Made by a program: the position numbers and the translations under genes. From the NCBI GenBank assembly GCA_947632555.1, contig CANRPU010000022.1, forward strand, positions 1 through 33,370: 33,370 bases of DNA. Reading direction: 5' to 3'. Position 1 is the stretch's first letter, and each line of letters begins with the position of its first letter. The notes under the pieces were generated by a model. That model did not search any database. It was not told the DNA's origin and worked only from the letters and a program-made list of their open reading frames with translations. Below, piece after piece: positions 16,522-25,110 of the stretch. The stretch comes from an uncultured Lachnospiraceae bacterium. Its GTDB lineage: Bacteria; Bacillota; Clostridia; Lachnospirales; Lachnospiraceae.

Positions 16522-17994
16522 TTATCCGTTCTTCCCTTTTAAAATTGGTTCGCTGGTCAGATCTACGCCCAGCTTCTTAAAGATCTTCGTATCCACGTCC
16601 GAAAGCATCACGGAGGTGTGCACCTGACAGCCCCGCAGCTTGGGAAGCTGCTCCAGCGCTTTTCGCGCGTTCCCGTCGCTTGTGGCGCAGACCGAAAGCG
16701 CTATCAGCACCTCATCCGTATGCAGTCTGGGATTTTTCCCTCCCAGATATCTGGTCTTCAGTTCCTGGATCGGTTCGATCGCCTCCGGGGATATCAGGTG
16801 CGCATCCTCGTCCACGCCGCCCAGATACTTCAGCGCGTTCAGCAGAAGCGCCGCCGATGCGCCCAGCAGATCCGTGGTCTTGGAAGTGATGATGGTGCCG
16901 TCCGAAAGCTCTATGGCGGCGGTGGGCACTCCCAGCAGCCTCTCTCGCTTCTTCGCTGCCACCGTCACGCGCCTGTCATCCGTGGTGATCCTGGCCTGCT
17001 TCATCAGAAGCTCTATCTTATAGACTTCGCTCTCTTTGGCCTTTCCCCTGCGCGCATCGCAGAGGGTGGTATAGTAACGGCGGATGATCTCCATGTGGGA
17101 GGCTTCCGTGCAGACATCATTGTCCACGATACAGAATCCCGCCATGTTCACTCCCATATCCGTAGGGGATTTGTAAGGATTTTCCCCGTAGATCTTTTCA
17201 AAAATAGCGTTCAGCACCGGGAATATCTCAATGTCCCTGTTATAATTGACCGTGGTTTCCCCGTAAGCATCCAGATGGAACGGGTCGATCATATTGACGT
17301 CGTTCAGATCCGCGGTAGCCGCCTCGTAAGCCAGATTGACCGGATGCTTTAACGGCAGGTTCCAGACGGGAAAAGTTTCATACTTGGCGTATCCGGCCTT
17401 GATCCCCCGCTTATTGTCGTGGTAGAGCTGCGAAAGGCAGGTAGCCATCTTGCCGCTCCCCGGCCCCGGCGCCGTCACCACCACCAGCGGTCTTTTGGTT
17501 TCGATATACTCGTTTTTGCCGAATCCGTCCTCGCTGACGATCAGCGGGATATTGGAGGGATACCCTTCTATGGTATAGTGCAGATATACTTTCACCTGCT
17601 TTTTTTCCATTTTTTCTTTAAATTCCACCGCCAGCGGCTGTCCGGCATAGTGCGTCAGCACCACGCTGCCCACATAGAGCCCGCGGCAGGTAAATTCTTC
17701 CATGAGCCTCTGCACGTCCTCATCATAAGTGATGCCCAGATCCCCGCGTATTTTATTCTTTTCAATATCGGCCGCGTTTATCACAATGACGATCTCTACT
17801 CTATCGGAAAGCTTCATCAGCATCCGCAGCTTGCTGTCCGGCTCAAATCCCGGCAGTACTCTGGAAGCGTGATAATCGTCAAACAGCTTGCCGCCAAATT
17901 CCAGATACAGCTTATCTCCAAATTTGCCGATCCTCTCCTGGATATGTTCCGACTGCAGTTTTAAATATTTTTCGTTGTCAAATCCTGCTTTCAT
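16522..17994 (-). CDS. DUF1846 (UPF0371) family protein
   Basis: A 490-residue cytosolic protein of the DUF1846 family, recognised from the N-terminal GFDNEKYLKLQSEHIQERI, LYLEFGGKLFDDYHASRVLPGF, the P-loop-like APGPGSGKMATCLSQLYHDN, ETFPVWNLPLKHPVNLAYEAATADL and GVNMAGFCIVDN. The length matches the family (about 490-500). No biochemical function is firmly established; the P-loop-like segment suggests nucleotide or phosphate binding. It is co-transcribed with ftsH, whose start codon follows its stop without a gap. The ATG at 17994 is preceded by an in-frame GTG at 17997; I prefer the ATG. The family call is sure, the function unknown. Confidence 0.9.
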   Translation of the reverse strand: MKAGFDNEKYLKLQSEHIQERIGKFGDKLYLEFGGKLFDDYHASRVLPGFEPDSKLRMLMKLSDRVEIVIVINAADIEKNKIRGDLGITYDEDVQRLMEEFTCRGLYVGSVVLTHYAGQPLAVEFKEKMEKKQVKVYLHYTIEGYPSNIPLIVSEDGFGKNEYIETKRPLVVVTAPGPGSGKMATCLSQLYHDNKRGIKAGYAKYETFPVWNLPLKHPVNLAYEAATADLNDVNMIDPFHLDAYGETTVNYNRDIEIFPVLNAIFEKIYGENPYKSPTDMGVNMAGFCIVDNDVCTEASHMEIIRRYYTTLCDARRGKAKESEVYKIELLMKQARITTDDRRVTVAAKKRERLLGVPTAAIELSDGTIITSKTTDLLGASAALLLNALKYLGGVDEDAHLISPEAIEPIQELKTRYLGGKNPRLHTDEVLIALSVCATSDGNARKALEQLPKLRGCQVHTSVMLSDVDTKIFKKLGVDLTSEPILKGKNG

Positions 17995-18047
17995 CACGTA
18001 CTTTTCCCATTTCCTTCTGCGGGTTTTTTCTACATATGCCGTTCTTT

Positions 18048-18076
18048 ATTGTAACACAACCTTTCGGAATATGCTA
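18048..18076 (-). promoter_or_regulatory. Probable extended -10 promoter of the DUF1846-ftsH operon
   Basis: On the minus strand, TGTTACAAT gives an extended -10 (TACAAT at 18048-18053). A weak -35, TAGCAT (18071-18076), sits 17 nt upstream. It lies about 54 nt before the start codon and faces away from the pyrG promoter. Confidence 0.5.
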
Positions 18077-18139
18077 TAAAAAACACATGAAGAACTATCA
18101 AATTTTTATAAACCCGTCCCCTCCCGGCGCGGGAACCTA

Positions 18140-18168
18140 TTGACAACAGCGGTTTACAGTGCTAAAAT
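18140..18168 (+). promoter_or_regulatory. Sigma-A-type promoter of pyrG
   Basis: Consensus TTGACA (18140-18145), exactly 17 nt, then TAAAAT (18163-18168). The predicted transcript starts near 18174-18176, about 90 nt before the coding sequence. Confidence 0.85.
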
Positions 18169-18185
18169 CCACTTGTTAAGGCAAC

Positions 18186-18222
18186 GGTGCTATAGCTGTG
18201 TTTATAGTACCTTTTTTTATTT
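18186..18222 (+). promoter_or_regulatory. pyrG leader terminator (probable CTP-responsive attenuator)
   Basis: A 9-bp stem with one G-U pair (GGTGCTATA at 18186-18194, TATAGTACC at 18203-18211) is followed by seven T residues. It starts about 10 nt after the predicted transcription start and lies 46 nt before the pyrG start. In other Gram-positive bacteria such a leader terminator controls pyrG by pyrimidine-dependent attenuation. The GGG start needed for the reiterative-transcription mechanism is not evident. Confidence 0.72.
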
Positions 18223-18267
18223 GCAGCATCGCATTTCTCAAAAATCAGGTAAAGCCGAGGTATCGCT

Positions 18268-19875
18268 ATGTCAGTAAAATATGTGTTTGTAACGGGCGGC
18301 GTGGTTTCCGGACTGGGAAAAGGGATCACCGCCGCATCTCTGGGCCGCCTTCTGAAGGCCCGTGGCTATAAAGTCACCATGCAGAAATTTGATCCTTATA
18401 TCAATATCGACCCTGGTACCATGAATCCTATCCAGCACGGGGAAGTTTTCGTCACCGATGACGGCACCGAAACGGATCTGGATCTTGGGCATTACGAGCG
18501 TTTTATTGACGAAAATCTCAACAAAAACTCCAATGTCACCACGGGAAAGGTATACTGGAGCGTCCTGCACAAGGAGCGCCGGGGCGATTACGGCGGCGGC
18601 ACCGTCCAGGTGATCCCCCATATCACCAACGAGATCAAGAGCCGGTTTTACCGTAATTTTACCAGCGACGATACCTGTATCGCCATCATTGAAGTGGGCG
18701 GCACCGTGGGCGATATTGAAAGCCAGCCCTTTCTGGAATCCATCCGGCAGTTCCAGCATGAAGTAGGACACGATAACGCTATTTTGATCCACGTTACCCT
18801 GATCCCCTATTTAAGCGCTTCCCAGGAGTTAAAGACCAAACCCACCCAGGCCAGCGTAAAGGACCTGCAGGGCATGGGGATCCAGCCGGATATCATCGTC
18901 TGCCGGAGCGAGCATCCGCTGACCCAGGATATCAAGGACAAGATCGCGCTCTTCTGCAACGTTCCCGACAACCATGTGCTGCAGAATCTGGACGTAAAAT
19001 ATCTTTATGAGGCGCCTCTGGCCATGGAGCGGGAACATCTGGCACAGGTGGCCTGTGAATGCCTGCATCTGGACTGTCCCGAACCGGATCTGACAGACTG
19101 GGAAAAAATGGTGGAAGATCTGAAGCACCCCACGGATGACGTCACCATCGCGCTGGTAGGCAAATATGTTCAGCTGCACGACGCGTACATCAGCGTGGTA
19201 GAAGCCCTGAAGCACGGGGGTATTTCCAACCACGCCACCGTCAATATCAAGTGGGTGGATTCCGAAACCGTCACTCCCGAAAACGCGGAAGAGATCTTTT
19301 CGGATGTACAGGGGATCCTGGTACCCGGCGGCTTCGGTTCCCGGGGGATCGACGGCATGATCACCGCCATCTGCTACGCCCGCACCCACGACATCCCTTT
19401 TCTGGGCCTGTGCCTGGGTATGCAGCTTACCATTGTGGAATACGCCAGAAATGTAGTCGGCTATAAAGACGCGCACAGCATCGAGATGGATCCGAATACC
19501 ACCCATCCGGTGATCGCCCTGCTTCCGGACCAGAACGGCGTGGAAGACATCGGCGGCACCTTAAGGCTGGGCGCCTATCCCTGCGTGCTGGCGGAAGATT
19601 CCCTGGCGCACAGACTGTACGGCACCGATGCCATCTCGGAGCGGCACAGACACCGCTATGAAGTGAACAACGATTACCGGGCGGCTCTGACCGGCCACGG
19701 CCTGCGGCTTTCCGGCACCTCGCCCGATAACCGCATTGTGGAAATGTGCGAGCTTCCCACGCATCCTTTTTACATTGCCACACAGGGGCATCCTGAACTG
19801 AAATCCCGCCCCAACAGACCCCATCCTCTTTTCAGAGGGCTGGTGGAAGCGGCTCTGCGGTATAAGAATAAATAA
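18268..19875 (+). CDS. pyrG: CTP synthase
   Basis: A 535-residue glutamine-dependent enzyme converting UTP to CTP, the last step of de novo pyrimidine nucleotide synthesis. The N-terminal synthetase domain starts [21 protein letters not shown] (P-loop residues 14-19) and includes [15 protein letters not shown] and [11 protein letters not shown]. The C-terminal class I glutaminase shows [10 protein letters not shown], nucleophile Cys382 in LGLCLGMQ, and His508/Glu510 in ATQGHPEL. Full length. The ATG has GAGG 7 nt upstream. It is the only plus-strand gene in the middle of the window, monocistronic, with its own promoter, leader terminator and 3' terminator. Confidence 0.98.
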   Translation: MSVKYVFVTGGVVSGLGKGITAASLGRLLKARGYKVTMQKFDPYINIDPGTMNPIQHGEVFVTDDGTETDLDLGHYERFIDENLNKNSNVTTGKVYWSVLHKERRGDYGGGTVQVIPHITNEIKSRFYRNFTSDDTCIAIIEVGGTVGDIESQPFLESIRQFQHEVGHDNAILIHVTLIPYLSASQELKTKPTQASVKDLQGMGIQPDIIVCRSEHPLTQDIKDKIALFCNVPDNHVLQNLDVKYLYEAPLAMEREHLAQVACECLHLDCPEPDLTDWEKMVEDLKHPTDDVTIALVGKYVQLHDAYISVVEALKHGGISNHATVNIKWVDSETVTPENAEEIFSDVQGILVPGGFGSRGIDGMITAICYARTHDIPFLGLCLGMQLTIVEYARNVVGYKDAHSIEMDPNTTHPVIALLPDQNGVEDIGGTLRLGAYPCVLAEDSLAHRLYGTDAISERHRHRYEVNNDYRAALTGHGLRLSGTSPDNRIVEMCELPTHPFYIATQGHPELKSRPNRPHPLFRGLVEAALRYKNK

Positions 19876-19944
19876 CGGCAGTTATCTAAAATTCCTTTAT
19901 TTTTGTTTTTTCACGCAGGCCTCTGAAAAATTTCCTGCAATGTT

Positions 19945-19996
19945 ATGTCAGATTTTGCAAGTTATCCGTCACGCTCGCAAAATCTGACATTTTTGT
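19945..19996 (+). terminator. Strong terminator of pyrG
   Basis: A 14-bp perfect stem (19945-19958 with 19977-19990, ATGTCAGATTTTGC/GCAAAATCTGACAT), an 18-nt loop, then TTTTGTC. It may also stop the convergent antiporter transcript, but the T-run favours the plus strand. Confidence 0.85.
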
Positions 19997-20011
19997 CATC
20001 TTAATCCAATC

Positions 20012-22093
20012 CTATATCAGCAGAATATAAACAAGTGTCATAACCAACCCGACACAGAAAAGCAGCAATCCGAAAGAAAGGCTGCGGCCGATCATGATAC
20101 GATTCTCCTTCTGTTCCTCCGCGAACATCGCCAGCTTATGCTCAAACGACCTCTCCCGGGGAGTTTTTTCGCGCCGGAAGATGTTCCTGCCGCCGTCCAG
20201 CGCCACGCCCGCCGCGTGGGTCAGCACGTTTCCTTCTTCCAGTTCATGCGGCAGCGGGGAATCCCGATATACGCTCCTGCGCAGCCCCGCTATCAGCCAG
20301 TCTGTCAGATTGTCCAGAAAACGGCATATCACGCTGAGTACAAACGCCAGGCCGTTCAGAAGCGGTCTGTAAACCCGTTCCTCCAGATCCCATTCCGGTT
20401 TCCAGCGATTGATATACCGCCCGTTTTTCATTAAAACAGGCCGGACAAACAGAAGGTAGATCCCGGCTCCGATCAGCAGGGACAGCAGGGCTCCCCACAG
20501 GCTTTCCCCGTTAAAGACCCCTTCCCGGATGCCCGCTCCCACGCCCAGCGCGGGGAGCAGAGCCGCGGCGGTCCCTAACAGCGCGCCGCTGAGCGGTTTC
20601 ATATACCGCTTCTTCTCCTCATAGGTTTTCTGCACGGCTTCCTCACTGTTCTTTTCCCAGAAAAGCGCCACATACAGTTTCGCCATGTAGGCCGCGGTAC
20701 AGCCGCCGGCGCAGATAAAGATCCATTCCGCCGCTCGGGCCCATGGCAGAGGCCACTCCTTTCGCAGCAGAAGCAGGCTTTCATGCAGCAGACTTTTGCT
20801 CACGTAGCCGTTAAAGAGCGGCACTCCCGCGATTCCCAGCGCGCCCGCCAGGAAAACAGCGTGGAGCAGCGGCTTCTTTCGTCCGAAGCCCCGGATCTCA
20901 TTCAGATCCAGCTTATGCAGGTTCATAAAGACCACGCCCGCCGCGCAGAACAGCACCAGTTTGATCAGGGAATGGTTTATCATATGCAGGATCCCACCGT
21001 TCAGCGAAACCAGCAGTCCCTCTTCCGAGGCCGCCGTTCCTCCGCTGAAGATGCCGGCCGCTCCCACTCCCGTAAAAATAAATCCGATCTGCGAAACGGA
21101 GGAACAGGCCAGCGTCCGTTTCAGGTCCACAGAAAACAGCGCCAGGACCGCTCCCGTCAGCATGGTGCAGAGCCCCAGTATCAGGATCAGGGTGCCGAAT
21201 CTTTTGTCCCCCCAAAAGAGCCGCAGAGTTAAGAGCATCACGCCGAATACGCCGGTTTTCGTGAGGATGCCGGAAAGCAGCGCCGAAGCCGGTGCCGGCG
21301 CTACCGGATGCGCTTTCGGCAGCCAGATATGCAGAGGTACGGATCCTGCCTTGGCCCCGAATCCCGCCAGCATCAAAAGCCCTGCCGCGGCAATCCTGCC
21401 CCGGCTGATTTCTCCCTGCCGGGAAATGCTCAGCATGATCTCCCCCGCCGTGGAAAGGTTTCTCATGTCATTCCCATAGAGTAAAAACATTCCCATCAGG
21501 ATACACAGGCCGCCAATGACCGCGATCGCCAGATAGGTTTCCGCCGCCCGCAGGGATTCCTTTCTTTCATCCTGCGCCACCCACACGTAGGAGGCCAGGG
21601 ACATGATCTCAAAAAATACGAACATGGTAAAAAAGTCCGCCGACAAAAAGACGCCTTCCGTCGCGCCCAGTGTCAGGAGCAGGAAAAAGTAATAACGGGT
21701 TTTATGGGGATAATGCGCCATATAATCAAAAGAAAACAGGGTGCACACCGCCCACATAAAGGCGGCAGTCAGCGCGTAAAGTCCCCGGAATCCGTCTACC
21801 GCGAAACAGAAAGTTCCGCCGCAGATATGCTGCCAGTACACGATCGCCGCCGTACCGGCCTTCTGCCCCGCGGGATAAAACACCCCGGCGGGGTCCGCCA
21901 GTCCCGCGTTCCCTGTCAGCCGGCCGGCGAAACAGAGCCCCAGCACCACTGCCACTTCTCCCAGCACCGTTATCGCCGCCATTATGTTTCCGCGGGCGTA
22001 TCCCGCGGCCTTTTCCTGCTTTCTGCCCAGGATCCAGGTCAGTGCGGCGCCGCCGAAAGGCCAGAGCACCGCCAGCGCGATATATTCTTTCAA
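20012..22093 (-). CDS. Proton-translocating antiporter subunit, NuoL/MrpA-N-like (fourth channel subunit)
   Basis: A 693-residue polytopic membrane protein of the complex I subunit 5 family, the last gene of the antiporter operon. Ion-channel residues of active subunits are present: Glu162 (VFFEIMSL, TM5), Lys248 (FGAKAGSVPLHIWLPKAHPVAP, TM7), Lys279 (TM8) and Lys433 (GYVSKSLLHES, TM12). Beyond about residue 560 a hydrophilic/amphipathic stretch (RRSVYRDSPLPHELEEGNVL) leads to one last membrane helix, recalling the lateral-helix end of NuoL. An upstream GTG at 22102 lies inside the AGGAGG ribosome site, so I choose the TTG at 22093, 8 nt after that site. It probably pairs with the MnhE-G and MbhD/E parts to supply what MrpA does in one chain. 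Confidence 0.88.
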   Translation of the reverse strand: MKEYIALAVLWPFGGAALTWILGRKQEKAAGYARGNIMAAITVLGEVAVVLGLCFAGRLTGNAGLADPAGVFYPAGQKAGTAAIVYWQHICGGTFCFAVDGFRGLYALTAAFMWAVCTLFSFDYMAHYPHKTRYYFFLLLTLGATEGVFLSADFFTMFVFFEIMSLASYVWVAQDERKESLRAAETYLAIAVIGGLCILMGMFLLYGNDMRNLSTAGEIMLSISRQGEISRGRIAAAGLLMLAGFGAKAGSVPLHIWLPKAHPVAPAPASALLSGILTKTGVFGVMLLTLRLFWGDKRFGTLILILGLCTMLTGAVLALFSVDLKRTLACSSVSQIGFIFTGVGAAGIFSGGTAASEEGLLVSLNGGILHMINHSLIKLVLFCAAGVVFMNLHKLDLNEIRGFGRKKPLLHAVFLAGALGIAGVPLFNGYVSKSLLHESLLLLRKEWPLPWARAAEWIFICAGGCTAAYMAKLYVALFWEKNSEEAVQKTYEEKKRYMKPLSGALLGTAAALLPALGVGAGIREGVFNGESLWGALLSLLIGAGIYLLFVRPVLMKNGRYINRWKPEWDLEERVYRPLLNGLAFVLSVICRFLDNLTDWLIAGLRRSVYRDSPLPHELEEGNVLTHAAGVALDGGRNIFRREKTPRERSFEHKLAMFAEEQKENRIMIGRSLSFGLLLFCVGLVMTLVYILLI

Positions 22094-22105
22094 AACAGCC
22101 ACCTC

Positions 22106-23581
22106 CTAGTATCTGCCCGCCGCCACTTCGCCCAGGAAGCCGGTCACTATCCGGGAATCCACTCCGAACAGCAGAATTACTATCACAAAGAACAGCAGGG
22201 GAAGCCACATCAACGGTTTGGCATCCTTTACCTGCGCGATGGTCCCATAATCAAAATCTCTTGGCGGAAAGTACGCCCGTATCACAATGGTCATCATGTA
22301 GATCGCGGTCAGGAGCGCGGAGATCAAAAGGGCCGCCACTCCCAGATACGCCAGCGGGTTTTCCGTGGACACCGCGGCCTTGGCCAGATACCATTTACTG
22401 ATAAATCCCGCCATGCCCGGCACTCCCATCAGCGCCAGCGCCGATACGGTAAAGCAGGCGAAGACCTTGGGCATCTTTCTGGCGAAACCGTCCAGCTCAT
22501 GGACATAGTTCCTGCCGTTTTCGTGCATGATGGCGCCCACGCAGAAGAACGAGCAGATCTTTATGAACGCGTGGAAGATCATATGCGTCAGCCCTCCCAT
22601 CAGTCCCGCCGGCGTCATCAGGCTCACGCCGAACAAAATATAGGAGAGATTGCTGATGGTAGAGTAGGCCAGCCTTCTCTTCAGATGCGTTTCCTTTACC
22701 GCGCGGGAACAGCCGTAGACAATGGTGATAATGGTCAGGGTCATCACTACGTCCTGCGCCCACGTTCCCCGCAGGAACTCCGTCCCGTAACTGTAATAGG
22801 TCAGCCGCATAATGGCGAACGCGCCGGACTTTACCACCGCCACCGCGTGCAGGAGGGCGGTCACCGGCGTAGGCGCCACGCCGGCCTGGGGAAGCCATGA
22901 GTTAAACGGGCAGAGCGCCGCTTTCACGCCGAAGCCGCAGAAAGCGAACACGTAGATCAGCCGCAGGATATTCGCGCGTTCCCCCACTTTGGCCAGATCC
23001 AGTACCCCGCCGTACACAAAATCCATGGAGCTGCCGTAGATGATCACAAAGATCAGCCCGATGAAGGCAAACGCCGCGCCGCCCAGAGAATAGTACAGAT
23101 ATTTCCTGCTGGCCAGTATGGCTTCTCTGGTCAGCGTCTGCATCACCAGCGGCACCGTGACCAGCGTCAGAAGCTCATAAAAGAAGTACAGCGTAAGCAG
23201 ATTTCCCGCCATGGCGATCCCCAGCGTCACGCCGTAGGTCATGGTATAAAACAAAAAGAAACTTCTCTCCCTTGGTTCCCCGCGCATATACTCAAACGAA
23301 TACAGCGTGGCGAAAGGCCAGAGCACCGCGATCATTCCCGCGAATACCGTGGACAGCCCGTCTATCTTAAACTGGATCGTCAGGCTGCCCGTAAAAGTTA
23401 CCACGGTAAAAGGCGCGGAAGGCCCGCGCATGAGCAGGTACCCTACCAGCAGGGACGCGGCGCAGACCAGGATCTCCAGATATACGCGCATGGCCCCGCG
23501 GTTCCGCCACGGGAACAAAAATACGGGGATGCTTCCCAGAACAGGCAGCAAAACAGCTCCGATCATCAACATTCCACTCAT
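22106..23581 (-). CDS. Proton-translocating antiporter subunit, NuoM/MrpD-like (third channel subunit)
   Basis: A 491-residue membrane protein of the NuoM/NuoN/MrpD superfamily, about 14 helices. Functional charges are kept: Glu136 (LYFFYELLTLV, TM5), Lys220 (GFGVKAALCPFNSWLPQAG, TM7), Lys251 (TM8) and Lys396 (GFISKWYLA, TM12). It overlaps the previous gene by 4 nt (ATGA) and is followed at 12 nt by the next channel gene, so the operon is translationally coupled. It is most like the 510-residue neighbour encoded upstream, consistent with a duplication. Whether it moves H+ or Na+ cannot be read from sequence. Confidence 0.88.
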   Translation of the reverse strand: MSGMLMIGAVLLPVLGSIPVFLFPWRNRGAMRVYLEILVCAASLLVGYLLMRGPSAPFTVVTFTGSLTIQFKIDGLSTVFAGMIAVLWPFATLYSFEYMRGEPRERSFFLFYTMTYGVTLGIAMAGNLLTLYFFYELLTLVTVPLVMQTLTREAILASRKYLYYSLGGAAFAFIGLIFVIIYGSSMDFVYGGVLDLAKVGERANILRLIYVFAFCGFGVKAALCPFNSWLPQAGVAPTPVTALLHAVAVVKSGAFAIMRLTYYSYGTEFLRGTWAQDVVMTLTIITIVYGCSRAVKETHLKRRLAYSTISNLSYILFGVSLMTPAGLMGGLTHMIFHAFIKICSFFCVGAIMHENGRNYVHELDGFARKMPKVFACFTVSALALMGVPGMAGFISKWYLAKAAVSTENPLAYLGVAALLISALLTAIYMMTIVIRAYFPPRDFDYGTIAQVKDAKPLMWLPLLFFVIVILLFGVDSRIVTGFLGEVAAGRY

Positions 23582-25110
23582 CCCGCAAGCCCCTCCTTAA
23601 CCAGAACATCCGCGATGCCCGTTACAAACGCCGTTACCTTATCGGGAAAAAGCCCCAGCAGCGTGACCAGCGCCGTAAACAGCAGGATCGGCGCCAGCAT
23701 CAAAAACGGCGCTTCCTCTCTTTCCGTTTTTCCGCCGGTTTCTTCCCCGCCCAGAAATCCCCGTATGGATATGGGCAGCAGATACCCCGCGGTCAAAAGC
23801 GCCGATACCAGCAGAACCGCCGGGCCCAGGATATCAAATACCGGCAGGCCGCTGTTCACGCCGCCCCTGCCCAAATACCATTTGCTCACAAAGCCTCCGA
23901 ACGGCGGTATGCCGATCAAGGACAGGGAAAGCAGCGTATAGCAGCCCATAGTCACGGGCATCCGGCGGCCTATGCCGGAAAGCTCCTCCACCCTGGTTTT
24001 TCCGGTCTTAAAGATAACCGCTCCCGCCACCAGGAACAGCCCGCATTTCATCATCGCGTGGGCCGCCGTATGCAGAAAAGCGCCTGTAAAGCCCTCTTGC
24101 TGCAGCGTAGCCAGCCCAAATAAAATATAGGAAACCTGGCTTACCGTAGAGTACGCCAGCCGCTTTTTAAAGCCTTTTTCCCGGTACGCCATCATGGAAC
24201 CCAAAAGCACGGTGAGCAGGATCAGCGTCATCCATACCTGCTGCACCCAGGTGCCCCGCAGAAAATCCGCGCCGAACAGGTAATAGACCGTGCGGATAAC
24301 TCCCAGCACGCCGCATTTCACGATCATACCGGACAGAACGGCGGAAGCCGGCGCCGGCGCCACGGGATGGGCTGTGGGCAGCCAGGCGTGCAGGGGGAAC
24401 ATCCCCGCTTTCACGCCGAAACCTAAGAGCATGACAAACGCTCCCACCAGCAGTATGCCCTCCCGGCCTTCCGTCAGCGTGGGGTCCAGCACGCCTCCCG
24501 GGGTAAAGCTCAGCGTATTTCCGAAACGGTTAAGCAGGAAGAGCCCGAAAAGCACCATATAAGCTCCGGCCAGTGAAAAGAACAGATATTTCAGGCCGGC
24601 CATAATGGCCTCCCTGCTGCCGTTATGCAGCACCAGCGGCAGCGTCAGCAGGCTCATCCCCTCATAGAACAGGTACAGGGTGATCAGATTGCCGGAAAAT
24701 TCCAGCCCCGTGAGCATCGCGTAACTCAGCAGATAAAATCCGTAATACCGCTTTTCTTTCCACTCGTGCTCCATATACGCGAAGGAATAGATCCCGGCAG
24801 GCACCCACAGCAGCCCGGTCAGTACCGCAAAAAAGCAGCCGACCCCGTCTACCTTAAAAAACACAGGCAGTCCGGTGGTGAGGTTAAACAGCGTAAACAT
24901 ACTGTTTCCGCCCGTAAACATACTGTTTCCGCCCGTAAACACATTATTTCCGCCCATGGACAGGCTGACCACAGCGCAGGCCGCGAGAAAGGAGGCGGCC
25001 AGGGCCGCTCCGGTAAATACCCGCAGCCGTTTTCTGTTTTTCCATTCCGGTCCCAGCAGCAGGATGAGGCCCGCCGCGGCCGGTATGAAAATTGCCGTAA
25101 GTATCATCAT
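23578..25110 (-). CDS. Proton-translocating antiporter subunit, NuoM/MrpD-like (second channel subunit)
   Basis: A 510-residue membrane protein of the same superfamily. Channel residues: Glu150 (LYLFYEGMSLL), Lys234 (FGVKAGMFPLHAWLPTAHPVAP), Lys265 and Lys410 (GGFVSKWYLG). Between the first two helices (residues 52-73) is a short Gly/Asn/Phe-rich insertion made of three 7-residue units encoded by 21-bp tandem repeats (24893-24955). The open frame extends 30 codons further upstream inside the preceding gene; the ATG at 25110 gives a 4-nt ATGA overlap with that gene's stop and has GGGG 8 nt upstream, so I start there. Part of the ten-gene antiporter operon. Confidence 0.88.
   Translation of the reverse strand: MMILTAIFIPAAAGLILLLGPEWKNRKRLRVFTGAALAASFLAACAVVSLSMGGNNVFTGGNSMFTGGNSMFTLFNLTTGLPVFFKVDGVGCFFAVLTGLLWVPAGIYSFAYMEHEWKEKRYYGFYLLSYAMLTGLEFSGNLITLYLFYEGMSLLTLPLVLHNGSREAIMAGLKYLFFSLAGAYMVLFGLFLLNRFGNTLSFTPGGVLDPTLTEGREGILLVGAFVMLLGFGVKAGMFPLHAWLPTAHPVAPAPASAVLSGMIVKCGVLGVIRTVYYLFGADFLRGTWVQQVWMTLILLTVLLGSMMAYREKGFKKRLAYSTVSQVSYILFGLATLQQEGFTGAFLHTAAHAMMKCGLFLVAGAVIFKTGKTRVEELSGIGRRMPVTMGCYTLLSLSLIGIPPFGGFVSKWYLGRGGVNSGLPVFDILGPAVLLVSALLTAGYLLPISIRGFLGGEETGGKTEREEAPFLMLAPILLFTALVTLLGLFPDKVTAFVTGIADVLVKEGLAG
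24893..24955. repeat. Three 21-bp tandem repeats within an antiporter gene
   Basis: Units at 24893-24913, 24914-24934 (identical) and 24935-24955 (diverged). They keep the frame and encode repeated NSMFTGG-type heptads in a loop after the first membrane helix. Confidence 0.9.

Noticed and set aside
18170..18189. Alternative stem in the pyrG leader (CAC..GTT with AAC..GGTG) that would compete with the terminator
   Set aside because: Its left arm starts 2 nt after the -10 box, upstream of any plausible transcription start, so it would not be in the RNA.
22093..22102. GTG start at 22102 for the 693-residue channel subunit
   Set aside because: The GTG is part of the AGGAGGTG ribosome-binding site itself; the TTG at 22093 has that site at the right distance.
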